A stretch of 36,381 nt of DNA from contig BQJI01000005.1 of the NCBI GenBank assembly GCA_021604625.1, positions 1 to 36,381 on the forward strand, written 5' to 3'. Both the position numbers and the translations under genes were made by a program. This document shows, one piece after another, positions 28,246-36,381 of the stretch. Numbering within the stretch: the first letter of the stretch is position 1; each line of letters starts with the position of its first letter. Below the pieces are notes generated by a model that saw only the letters and a list, made by a program, of their open reading frames with translations, was not told the origin of the DNA and did no database searches. Source of the stretch: Hyphobacterium sp. Its GTDB lineage: Bacteria; Pseudomonadota; Alphaproteobacteria; Caulobacterales; Maricaulaceae.

Positions 28246-30201
28246 ATGTTCAAGACACTCCTGATTGCCAATCGCGGCGAAATTGCCCGGCGCGTCATGC
28301 GGACCGCCCGGCGCATGGGTATACGAACCGTCGCTGTCTATTCCGAAGCCGACGCCGATGCGCCTCACGTGCGCGAAGCGGACGAAGCGGTTCTGCTGGG
28401 ACCGGCTCCGAGTGCAGAAAGCTATCTTCGCGCGGATAAAATTCTCGAGGCGGCGAAGCAGACCGGTGCTGAAGCCATTCACCCCGGCTATGGATTTCTG
28501 TCGGAAAATGCCGAGTTCGCACAGGCTTGCGCCGATGCGGGGATCAAATTTGTTGGCCCGTCTCCTGAATCCATTCGTGCCATGGGGCTTAAAGACCGCG
28601 CCAAAAAACTGATGGAAGAGGCTAATGTGCCGGTTACGCCCGGCTATCACGGCGAGAACCAGGATCCCGACCATCTGAAAAATGCCGCCGATGCTATCGG
28701 TTATCCGGTTCTGATCAAAGCGGTGGCTGGCGGCGGTGGCAAAGGCATGCGCAAGGTTGATGCGTCCGCTGAATTTTTGGACTTGCTTGATAGCTGCAAG
28801 CGGGAGGCGAAATCCTCCTTCGGCAATGACGAGGTTCTGATCGAGAAATTCATCGAAAATCCGCGCCATATTGAAGTGCAGGTTTTTGGAGACAGCCGGG
28901 GCCGGGTGATTCACCTGTTCGAGCGCGATTGTTCCCTGCAACGGCGGCATCAGAAAGTTATCGAGGAAGCGCCGGCCCCGGGCATGACGCCAAATGTGCG
29001 TATGGCCATGTGCTCGGCCGCCGTTCAGGCCGCAAAGGCGGTGAATTATGAGGGTGCCGGGACGATCGAGTTTATCGTCGATGCTTCGGGCCCGCTACGC
29101 GAAGACGGTTTCTTCTTCATGGAAATGAATACCCGCCTTCAGGTGGAGCACCCGGTCACAGAAATGGTGACAGGTCTGGATCTGGTGGAGTTGCAGCTGA
29201 AAGTGGCTGCTGGCGGATCGGTGCCGGAGCAGGACGAAATATCGCTTAACGGTCATGCCATTGAAGCGCGGCTCTACGCCGAAGATCCGACCAACGGTTT
29301 CCTGCCCAGTATCGGGCGGTTGAATGTGCTGGACTTGCCGCGCGGTATTGACGGGGTTCGCGTCGATAGTGGTGTCGAACAAGGCGGTGAAGTCTCTCTC
29401 CATTATGATCCGATGATATCCAAGATTATTACCTTCGGACCGAATCGGGAGGCGGCGATCGAGCGATCGTTGATTGCTCTTGCCGCAACACGGGTTTATC
29501 CGGTCAAGACAAATGGCGGCTTTTTGGGCAATTGTTTGCGCGATGCTGATTTTCAGGCCGCGCGTTTATCAACCGGACTGATTGCCGAAAAGTCAGAGAC
29601 GCTCATTCCTTCGGGCGCGCCAAAACGCGATGCCGCAATCGCCGCAAGAACGCTTTTGGAGCGTGAACAGGGTGCTCAATCCAAAGACCCTTGGGCTATT
29701 CAGGATGGTTTTCGGGCCAATGCGGATTCCAAAATTCTTGTCCGGCTGGAATTCGACGATGAACGCCTCGATGTGGCGCTCGGTGCCGCACCGTCGAAGG
29801 GTTGCACAATCAGCGCTCGGATTGGCGAAGAGACGTTCATACTTGATGGCATGGCCACGTCGGGACGTGTTGTTATGGAGCCCGACGCTGTCATTGTATT
29901 TTCGGATGGCCGGGCCAGCCGGTTCAGTACACCGCGCCCCGACGCTGCTGCAGATGGCGCGGAAGCTGGCGGGCTTGTGAAAGCTCCCATGCCCGGCAAG
30001 GTCTTGTCGCTGAACGTTGCTGAAGGCGATGCCGTCACCAAAGGTCAGAAACTGCTTGTGCTTGAAGCGATGAAAATGGAACATGCCCTGACGGCCCCGC
30101 GCGATGGTGTGATCGCATTTGTCTCCATTTCGACCGGCGATCAGGTCGGTGAGGGCGATGCACTTGTGACCCTGGTCGAGGACGAAGACGTCGCAGCCTA
30201 A
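28246..30201 (+). CDS. mccA: 3-methylcrotonyl-CoA carboxylase alpha subunit (biotin carboxylase + BCCP)
   Basis: 'MFKTLLIANRGEIARRVMRTARRMGIRTVAVYSEADADAPHV', 'GGGGKGMRKV', 'EMNTRLQVEHPVTEMVTGLDLVE', 'LEAMKMEHAL'. Alternative start at 28237. Confidence 0.93.
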   Translation: MFKTLLIANRGEIARRVMRTARRMGIRTVAVYSEADADAPHVREADEAVLLGPAPSAESYLRADKILEAAKQTGAEAIHPGYGFLSENAEFAQACADAGIKFVGPSPESIRAMGLKDRAKKLMEEANVPVTPGYHGENQDPDHLKNAADAIGYPVLIKAVAGGGGKGMRKVDASAEFLDLLDSCKREAKSSFGNDEVLIEKFIENPRHIEVQVFGDSRGRVIHLFERDCSLQRRHQKVIEEAPAPGMTPNVRMAMCSAAVQAAKAVNYEGAGTIEFIVDASGPLREDGFFFMEMNTRLQVEHPVTEMVTGLDLVELQLKVAAGGSVPEQDEISLNGHAIEARLYAEDPTNGFLPSIGRLNVLDLPRGIDGVRVDSGVEQGGEVSLHYDPMISKIITFGPNREAAIERSLIALAATRVYPVKTNGGFLGNCLRDADFQAARLSTGLIAEKSETLIPSGAPKRDAAIAARTLLEREQGAQSKDPWAIQDGFRANADSKILVRLEFDDERLDVALGAAPSKGCTISARIGEETFILDGMATSGRVVMEPDAVIVFSDGRASRFSTPRPDAAADGAEAGGLVKAPMPGKVLSLNVAEGDAVTKGQKLLVLEAMKMEHALTAPRDGVIAFVSISTGDQVGEGDALVTLVEDEDVAA

Positions 30202-30209
30202 AATTACCG

Positions 30210-30314
30210 CGTCATTCCGGCGCGAGCGTCGCAAGAACCCGGGACCCATGCTGGAACAATCAAGTCACGGAATAGGTTCCGGATCGCGCGCTGTCGCGCG
30301 TGTCCGGGATGACG
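30210..30314. repeat. Intergenic palindromic repeat of a second type
   Basis: Outer inverted repeat CGTCATTCCGG (30210-30220) / CCGGGATGACG (30304-30314), one mismatch; internal palindromic segment gatcgcgcgctgtcgcgcgt. Confidence 0.7.
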
Positions 30315-30356
30315 AGGTGGATTTGGCCCAATCCTTGCTCTCCTCATGGGGGAATA

Positions 30357-31319
30357 ATGGAGATGGCCATGAACGGGACAGGCGAAACCACCAAAACAGC
30401 GAATGTTGTTTCGGATTGGAGCAATGAGGCGCAGTCCGGCTTTCGGAAGAAGGTTGTGGTTGGCCAACATGATTTGCATACACGCGACGCATTTAGCGAC
30501 GAAGCTCTGGCGGCTCTGATCGAGCGCCATCCGCGAGACTTGACCGATTTCTGCACGATGGGAGATCTGGACGAGGGCGCGGATAGCTGGCGGGCAGGCG
30601 ATCCGGGTGATTTATCCGGAATGGAGATGCTGGATGCTGTGCGCGCCGGCAAGCTCTGGATCAATCTGCGTGAAGCGATGACGGAAGATGCGGTCTATCG
30701 CCCCCTGTTTGATCAGATGATGGCCGACATGAAGCGGCTCAACCCGGGCTACAAGGCGATGAATGCCGAAAGTGGCATTCTGATCTCCTCGCCCACGGCT
30801 CAGGTTTTCATTCACTCGGATGTATCCGAAACAATTCTGTGGCATGTGCGCGGCAAGAAACGCATTCGTGTCTACCCCGCGGAAGCGCCGTTTGTGACGG
30901 ACGAGCGGATGGAAGCGATACTTCATCTTGAACAAACCGAAGATCTGCCGTTCGAGCCTGAATGGGATGATGAGTGCGAAGCTGTCGATCTTGTGCCGGG
31001 CATGTTCACATCCTGGCCGCTGCATGGGCCGCACCGGGTCCAGAATCTGTCAGGCATGAATGTGTCGGTCACAATGGAAATTGTGACTCCGGAATCGATG
31101 CTTAAAAACGGCGTTCTGCATGCCAATGGCGTTCTGCGTCGCCGGTTCGGTGTGACTCCAAAATCCTCTACTGCGGAAGGTGCCGGTGCATATCTGAAAC
31201 TGGCATTCTCCAAGATGGCCAAAAAAATGTGGCGGAATACAAAGCCGATGCCAAAAAGCGAAAAGACATTCGACATCGACACAGCGTCAGAAAGCGGCTT
31301 TCGCGACAAGGCCGCCTGA
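30357..31319 (+). CDS. Cupin-like/JmjC-type 2-oxoglutarate-Fe(II) oxygenase-like protein
   Basis: 'VFIHSDVSETILWHVRGKKRIRVYP' (HxD) and 'SWPLHGPHRVQN' (distal His); SD gggggaa upstream of ATG 30357. Confidence 0.65.
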   Translation: MEMAMNGTGETTKTANVVSDWSNEAQSGFRKKVVVGQHDLHTRDAFSDEALAALIERHPRDLTDFCTMGDLDEGADSWRAGDPGDLSGMEMLDAVRAGKLWINLREAMTEDAVYRPLFDQMMADMKRLNPGYKAMNAESGILISSPTAQVFIHSDVSETILWHVRGKKRIRVYPAEAPFVTDERMEAILHLEQTEDLPFEPEWDDECEAVDLVPGMFTSWPLHGPHRVQNLSGMNVSVTMEIVTPESMLKNGVLHANGVLRRRFGVTPKSSTAEGAGAYLKLAFSKMAKKMWRNTKPMPKSEKTFDIDTASESGFRDKAA

Positions 31320-31392
31320 GGCGCTGGATTCCTGACCTGATTCCCGTTATCCCTGCTTTCGGCGGGGCGTTTGACGGGCAAAGGGATTTTGC

Positions 31393-32124
31393 ATGAAAGC
31401 TATTGCTGCCATCGCGGCTGCGCTGATGTGTTCAGCCGCCGCTTTTTCCGATTCATCGATTTATCCGCAACCGGTATCTGATGCGCTTGCGATGACGCAT
31501 GACGCTTCCGACGAGGCTGTTTGGCGATTTACCATGCGCGTTTCCATGAACGATAACAGTATGGACGTCGGCTATGACGGAGCGCAGGACGATGGCGCAC
31601 AATGGACGTTGTTGTCGCCCGCCAGCCCTGAAACCCTGACTGAAGACCTGTCCGACATGTGGATGGATATGATTACTCCGGATGACACCGAAAACGCGGA
31701 AGATGGTGAAGGTGTCGGATTGTCGGTTGGTAGCGATGGCGGGCTGTTTTTTACCGCTGAGACGGCGTCGATGATCGCTGGAAATGTACAGCGTGTGTCT
31801 GGCGGTCAGTATTCGTTCGATCCGGATATTGATCCTGAATCCGATGAAAACGATTCCATGGCGGAGCATCTCGATGGAGAATTGGCGCTGGCGTCAGCCG
31901 GACATGTCGAACAAATCCGGATATTTGCGCCGGAGAGTTTCAAGCCAAACCCGGCGGCGCGAATCCATGAATTTGAATTGATCATGGACTTTCGGCAATT
32001 AGACGGAATGCCTGCACCGATCATGACATCGATGTCCACGGTGGTTGATGTAAGCGCATTGTTTCAGCGACAGCAACAATCCGTCCGATTCGAGTTTTCA
32101 GATGTGGAATACGTCGAGCCCTGA
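31393..32124 (+). CDS. Secreted protein of unknown function
   Basis: Signal peptide MKAIAAIAAALMCSAAAFS; SD aaggga. Confidence 0.65.
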   Translation: MKAIAAIAAALMCSAAAFSDSSIYPQPVSDALAMTHDASDEAVWRFTMRVSMNDNSMDVGYDGAQDDGAQWTLLSPASPETLTEDLSDMWMDMITPDDTENAEDGEGVGLSVGSDGGLFFTAETASMIAGNVQRVSGGQYSFDPDIDPESDENDSMAEHLDGELALASAGHVEQIRIFAPESFKPNPAARIHEFELIMDFRQLDGMPAPIMTSMSTVVDVSALFQRQQQSVRFEFSDVEYVEP

Positions 32125-32160
32125 CTTGGCCTTGCTGATGAAACACCCTAGCTCTGGGGC

Positions 32161-32598
32161 ATGACGGTTCATCTGATCAAATTATGTGTTGGTATCGACA
32201 CTGTTGAGGAATTGGAGGCGCACCGCCGACAGCGGTCTGCCGAACAGACCGCGCGAAATGAGCCTGTCCAATCGGTACATGTGACACGCATGTCCCCGAA
32301 GCGAGCCGTGGAGTTGCTGGACGGTGGAAGCCTTTACTGGGTGATCAAGCGGGTCATCCGGTGCCGCCAACAGATCATATCGCTTGATGAAGTGGTCGGT
32401 GAAGACGGCATTAAACGTTGCGCCATTGTCATGGACCCCGAAATCATTCGAACGGCTCCGGCCGCGCGGCGACCGTTTCAGGGGTGGCGTTATCTGAAAA
32501 TTGAAGATGCGCCTATGGATATCACTGCCCCGGCGGGTGGCGGCGAAAACCTGCCGCCGGAATTACGGAGCAAGCTGATCGAAATCGGCGCCTGGTAA
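32161..32598 (+). CDS. DUF1489 family protein
   Basis: 'VHLIKLCVGIDTVEELEAHR', 'HVTRMSPKRAVELLDGGSLYWVIKRVIRCRQ', 'RRPFQGWRYLKIEDAP'. Confidence 0.9.
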   Translation: MTVHLIKLCVGIDTVEELEAHRRQRSAEQTARNEPVQSVHVTRMSPKRAVELLDGGSLYWVIKRVIRCRQQIISLDEVVGEDGIKRCAIVMDPEIIRTAPAARRPFQGWRYLKIEDAPMDITAPAGGGENLPPELRSKLIEIGAW

Positions 32599-33462
32599 AC
32601 TTACGGCAACATTGTCGATCAGTCGGGTGTCGCCAAGCCAGACCGCCGCCAATACCCGCGTTGGCTGCCTCGCTGGTCCCCCGGGCAAATGGGCGAGCGT
32701 ATTTGCGCAACGCGCTTCTATGTAGTCGACCCGATCAAATGCATTTGCTGCCTTGGCTAGCGCTTTTCCCTGTGCGGTTTCCCAATCAAATCCACGCGAC
32801 AGATCGGTCGCGAAGCCGGTCAGGATGTGGTTGAGGCTGGCCGCTATTCCACGGTCTGACTCAGACAAGTAGGCGTTTCGCGATGACAGAGCGAGACCAT
32901 CTGCTCCACGAAGCGTTTCACCGGCAACGATCTGGATCGGGAGGTCGAGGTCGGTTACCATTTGCCGGATTACCAGAAGCTGCTGGTAGTCCTTCTCTCC
33001 GAACAGGGCGATGTCCGGTTGAACCCGATTGAAGAATTTGGCGACGACAATCGCCACGCCGCCAAAAAAATGTGGTCGGAAATCAGACTCCAAACCTGAC
33101 GCTGGTCCTTCAAGGATCAAACGCGCTGAGAAACCTTGCGGATACATGTCCGAGGCGCGCGGCGCGTACAAGAGATCGCAATTTGCTTCGGCGAGATATT
33201 GCGCGTCCGTGCTCAGCGTGCGCGGGTAAGCATCGAAATCTTCACCGGGTGCGAACTGGGCCGGATTTACGAAAATGCTGACGACGACCCGGTCGGCAAC
33301 TTTCTGAGCTTTTGAGATGAGTGATAGATGTCCCTGGTGGAGCGCACCCATCGTTGGAACAAAGGCGATTTTTAGCCCCTGGCTTCGCCAGTCAGCGACG
33401 GTTTCCCGTAGTCTGAGCGTGTCGGCCGTGGCCGGCAGGGGCAGGGACAATAATTCACTCAT
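32563..33462 (-). CDS. panC: Pantoate-beta-alanine ligase
   Basis: 'IAFVPTMGALHQGHLSLI', 'VSIFVNPAQFAPGEDFDAYPRT', 'IALFGEKDYQQLLVIRQMV', 'ALSSRNAYLSESDR'. Start set to 33462. Confidence 0.94.
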   Translation of the reverse strand: MSELLSLPLPATADTLRLRETVADWRSQGLKIAFVPTMGALHQGHLSLISKAQKVADRVVVSIFVNPAQFAPGEDFDAYPRTLSTDAQYLAEANCDLLYAPRASDMYPQGFSARLILEGPASGLESDFRPHFFGGVAIVVAKFFNRVQPDIALFGEKDYQQLLVIRQMVTDLDLPIQIVAGETLRGADGLALSSRNAYLSESDRGIAASLNHILTGFATDLSRGFDWETAQGKALAKAANAFDRVDYIEARCANTLAHLPGGPARQPTRVLAAVWLGDTRLIDNVAVSLPGADFDQLAP

Positions 33463-33525
33463 ATGCGGCGGATAATGCGACTTGGCTCTGGACGCAAGCC
33501 ATGCGACTCGCGCTACACACGAAAC

Positions 33526-34080
33526 ATGATCCGTTCTGGCCTCCTTATTCTCCTGGGACTTTCGCTGACCGCATGTGCGAGTATCGGTCGCGATCCGGCA
33601 TTGCGGGCTCCGACACCTGTCGCATCGTCGACTGCGGCGCAAATGGCGGCGCGACTGGCGACCGATCTGGATAATCGATCCAGACAGTCACCGGCCTCGC
33701 TTGAAGCTGTTGAAGATGAAATGCGAAGATTGGCGCTGCGATTGGCTGCACCTGTGGAGCCTTTGCCTGATCCTGACCCTGTCGCGCCTGACCCTGTGGG
33801 CGGTACCAGCCTGTTTCACGCCATTCACCTCGCGTCATACCGGGTTGAAGGCAATGCGATAGCGGGCTGGGAATCCTTGCAGTTGTTATTCCCCGACCTC
33901 CTGGCATCACGCCATGCGCGGCTGGAAGCGGTTGAACTGGGTTCGCGGGGAGAATTCCTGCGTTTGAAAGCCGGACCCTTCGATACGCGAGCCGATGCTC
34001 GCACTGCCTGTGTAACAATCGAAGCGGCGGGTGGATGGTGTGCCGTGACAGATTTTACCGGTCGCGACCTGCCGCGTTAA
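33526..34080 (+). CDS. SPOR-domain lipoprotein
   Basis: Lipobox 'GLSLTACAS'; C-terminal SPOR-like 'FHAIHLASYRVEGNAIAGWESLQLLFPDLL...LRLKAGPFDTRADARTACVTIEAAGGWCAV'. Confidence 0.78.
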   Translation: MIRSGLLILLGLSLTACASIGRDPALRAPTPVASSTAAQMAARLATDLDNRSRQSPASLEAVEDEMRRLALRLAAPVEPLPDPDPVAPDPVGGTSLFHAIHLASYRVEGNAIAGWESLQLLFPDLLASRHARLEAVELGSRGEFLRLKAGPFDTRADARTACVTIEAAGGWCAVTDFTGRDLPR

Positions 34081-34168
34081 TATTCATCACAATTCGCCTC
34101 GCGCGTTGGCGGTGGCATCGGACTTGCTCTATAAGGCCTATGCAATTTGACCCTTATTCGGTGTTCCA

Positions 34169-35050
34169 ATGAATTTCTCGATGCGCGCGGATACGCTCGA
34201 CCGGTTTCGCAATATTGGCAAAACAAATGGTGCCCATCTCATCGTGGTCGGCAACGAGAAGGGCGGGGCCGGGAAATCAACGGTTGCGATGCACCTGTCC
34301 ATCGCGCTCATGCGCATGGACAAAAGCGTCGGTGTGATCGATCTCGATCTGCGACAGCGCACCTTTGGTCGCTATTTGCAGAACCGCCGCGATTGGGCAG
34401 AGCGTTACGGTGTCGAACTGCCGATCCCAACAGAGGGGCGTGTATCTGCCAGTGAATTGCGAAATCTGGATGAATCTGAAGTCGAAGAGAATGCCCGGTT
34501 TCAGGCAGTTCTCAGCGAGTTGAAAACCAGGCACGATTTCATCATCGTTGATGCTCCCGGATCAGACACCCACTATTCGCGCCTTGCGCACGCTGTTGCC
34601 GACACCATCATCACACCCGTAAATGACAGCTTTATAGATTTTGACTTGTTGGCGGAAATCGATGCGGAAACCTTTGAGGTCGGCAAACCCAGCGTTTACT
34701 CGGAAATGGTCTGGGACTGCCGTAAAAAACGAGCAGGCCGCGATCGTAAATCCATCGACTGGGTCGTAATGCGCAATCGTATGTCTCAGCTTGATGCCCG
34801 CAATAAACGGCGGGTTGGCGACGGGTTGCAAAAACTATCAGAGCGAATTGGTTTCCGATTGGCGCCGGGATTTGCCGAGCGGGTCATTTACCGCGAACTT
34901 TTCCCTCTTGGCCTTACCTTGCTCGATTTGACAGAAGACGGCTCCAGCGTTGCCTTTTCAATGAGCCATGTGGCCGCTCGCCAGGAATTGCGCGATTTGC
35001 TGGGCATGCTTAAATTGCCTCAGCTGGCGGACACAAAGATTTCCTTCTGA
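34169..35050 (+). CDS. mipZ: MipZ: ParA-like ATPase regulating FtsZ positioning
   Basis: 'LIVVGNEKGGAGKSTVAMHL', 'VGVIDLDLRQRTFGRYLQNRR', 'TPVNDSFIDFDLL', 'DWVVMRNRMSQLDARNKRRVGDGLQKLSERIGFRLAPGFAERVIYRELFPLGLTLLDL'. Confidence 0.95.
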   Translation: MNFSMRADTLDRFRNIGKTNGAHLIVVGNEKGGAGKSTVAMHLSIALMRMDKSVGVIDLDLRQRTFGRYLQNRRDWAERYGVELPIPTEGRVSASELRNLDESEVEENARFQAVLSELKTRHDFIIVDAPGSDTHYSRLAHAVADTIITPVNDSFIDFDLLAEIDAETFEVGKPSVYSEMVWDCRKKRAGRDRKSIDWVVMRNRMSQLDARNKRRVGDGLQKLSERIGFRLAPGFAERVIYRELFPLGLTLLDLTEDGSSVAFSMSHVAARQELRDLLGMLKLPQLADTKISF

Positions 35051-35496
35051 TGCCTTTTCTCCTGCTGGGCTTTGCCGCCCTTGTCATTCTTGTGTTGGTG
35101 TCGCGGGCATTTGCACGCATGAAAACCGTCGAAGCTGCGCGATGGTCGAGAATTACGCTCGGACTGGCGGCAGCAATGTTCGGTGGATTGCTGACATTGC
35201 GTGGTCTCGCGATGATCGGTGCCCCACTGGCCACTTTCGGCGTGGGCCTGATGGCGGTCGGGGCCGGATTTCGTCCCAAACCCGGCAGCAAGCAAAAATC
35301 GACCACAGGCGGCGTTGCGACACGCATGACCCGCGACGAGGCGCTTGACGTGCTGGGACTGGATGCCGATCCAACCGAAGAAGATATCCGAGCTGCATAC
35401 CGGACATTGATGAAGCGGGTTCACCCGGATGCGGGTGGGACGGATGGATTGTCGCGACGCATAACGGATGCCCGCGATCTGCTCTTAAAGAACTAG
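35050..35496 (+). CDS. Membrane-anchored J-domain (DnaJ/Pam18-like) protein
   Basis: N-terminal TM helices; C-terminal J domain 'EALDVLGLDADPTEEDIRAAYRTLMKRVHPDAGGTDGLSRRITDARDLLL' with HPD. Confidence 0.9.
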   Translation: MPFLLLGFAALVILVLVSRAFARMKTVEAARWSRITLGLAAAMFGGLLTLRGLAMIGAPLATFGVGLMAVGAGFRPKPGSKQKSTTGGVATRMTRDEALDVLGLDADPTEEDIRAAYRTLMKRVHPDAGGTDGLSRRITDARDLLLKN

Positions 35497-36380
35497 CTGC
35501 CTGGCGCGACGGCGAAACAGGGTTCGTCCCGCGTTGCAAGTCGTGCACAGATGGATCGTGCAGAGCTGGCACTCATATTTATAAAGCGGGCGCGAAAGAG
35601 GGTTCGCCCGTTTGATTCAAACTGCGGCGTGTGCATGTCGGCCGCGACGATTTCCTCGGAAATTTCTCTGATGGTTTCAAGCCGCGCCCGCGCCGCTGCC
35701 TCATCCGCATATGCGCCGACCTGCACCGACCAGCCGGATGGCACGCCCGGTAGCTCCGGTGTACGTTGGACGGACGATGGAGGCGGGCCCAGATCTTCCG
35801 ACATTTCAATTCTAAGCGCGGGCAGGGTCTCCCCGTCGCCCTGAGCAACAGGCAGGGCCAGATCCAGAGCCGCGATCTGCGTAGCGATAATGTCCTGCTC
35901 GCGGATCGGGTTCAAACGCGGTGTCAGATCGCGTGCGGCCACGATCAGCGCCTGGCGATTATCCAGCGATCTATAGGCCGCATTGATCAATTGCTCGGCG
36001 TGGGCATCGCGATACGCTGCCGTCGGGCCGCCCATGACCACCGCGACAAGACGCCGACCGTCCCGATTGGCGGTCGTGGCAATATTAAAACCTGATGCGC
36101 GGATATAGCCGGTTTTCATTCCGTCGACGCCTTCAACGCGACCGATCAGATTGTTGTGAGACCGATAGGTCCGACCGCCATAGGAGAAACTGCGTTCGGA
36201 GAAGTAGTGCATGTATTGCGGAAAATCCCGTCGCAGAGCGAGTGTTAGTCGCGCCATATCCCGGGCTGTTGTGACTTGCCTTGAATTTGGCAGTCCGGAG
36301 GCATTCCGGAATGTTGTGTTCGACAGTCCAAGCTCTCTGGCACGGGCGGTCATTTCGACGGCAAAAGCGCGCTCGGTCCT
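35493..36380 (-). CDS. D-alanyl-D-alanine carboxypeptidase (penicillin-binding, S11) with C-terminal SPOR domain, 5'-truncated by window edge
   Basis: 'LGLSNTTFRNASGLPNSRQVTTARDMARLTLALRRDFPQYMHYFSERSFSYGGRTYRSHNNLIGRVEGVDGMKTGYIRASGFNIATTA' (KTG); SPOR-like 'GWSVQVGAYADEAAARARLETI'. Frame is open to the window end (RTERAFAVEMTARARELG). Confidence 0.9.
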   Translation of the reverse strand, partial: RTERAFAVEMTARARELGLSNTTFRNASGLPNSRQVTTARDMARLTLALRRDFPQYMHYFSERSFSYGGRTYRSHNNLIGRVEGVDGMKTGYIRASGFNIATTANRDGRRLVAVVMGGPTAAYRDAHAEQLINAAYRSLDNRQALIVAARDLTPRLNPIREQDIIATQIAALDLALPVAQGDGETLPALRIEMSEDLGPPPSSVQRTPELPGVPSGWSVQVGAYADEAAARARLETIREISEEIVAADMHTPQFESNGRTLFRARFINMSASSARSICARLATRDEPCFAVAPGS

Positions 36381-36381
36381 G

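Overview
The window reads as a core-genome segment of an alphaproteobacterium. The SpmX-like and MipZ proteins suggest the Caulobacterales/Hyphomonadaceae/Maricaulales neighbourhood, but that is inference. The ends cut an ATP12-family chaperone (left) and a D-Ala-D-Ala carboxypeptidase (right). The main content is: propionyl-CoA carboxylase (pccB, pccA) around a YefM/YoeB-type toxin-antitoxin pair, a desaturase, a beta-propeller protein and an ion channel; three tandem DUF805-like membrane proteins; lipB; a lone FliN/SpoA-domain protein; tRNA-Leu(GAG); mgtE; a kelch protein; an SpmX-like pseudo-muramidase; a dispersed leucine/isovalerate catabolic set (isovaleryl-CoA dehydrogenase, MCC beta, methylglutaconyl-CoA hydratase, MCC alpha) interleaved with other genes; a cNMP-binding patatin; panC; a SPOR lipoprotein; mipZ; and a membrane J-domain protein. 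I see no CRISPR array, transposase or prophage module, and no obvious defence island. The best second-look items are: (i) a DUF817 gene whose conserved N-terminus begins in frame right after the amber stop of the upstream hydratase, with no ATG/GTG/TTG available; (ii) an SpmX-like protein; (iii) a leader/trailer helix enclosing tRNA-Leu; (iv) a paired TGTACA/CGTACA operator with 12-bp centre spacing upstream of the TA operon; (v) a hairpin that sequesters the Shine-Dalgarno of a DUF805 gene. All calls come from reading the sequence and the supplied ORF track; no database search was run.
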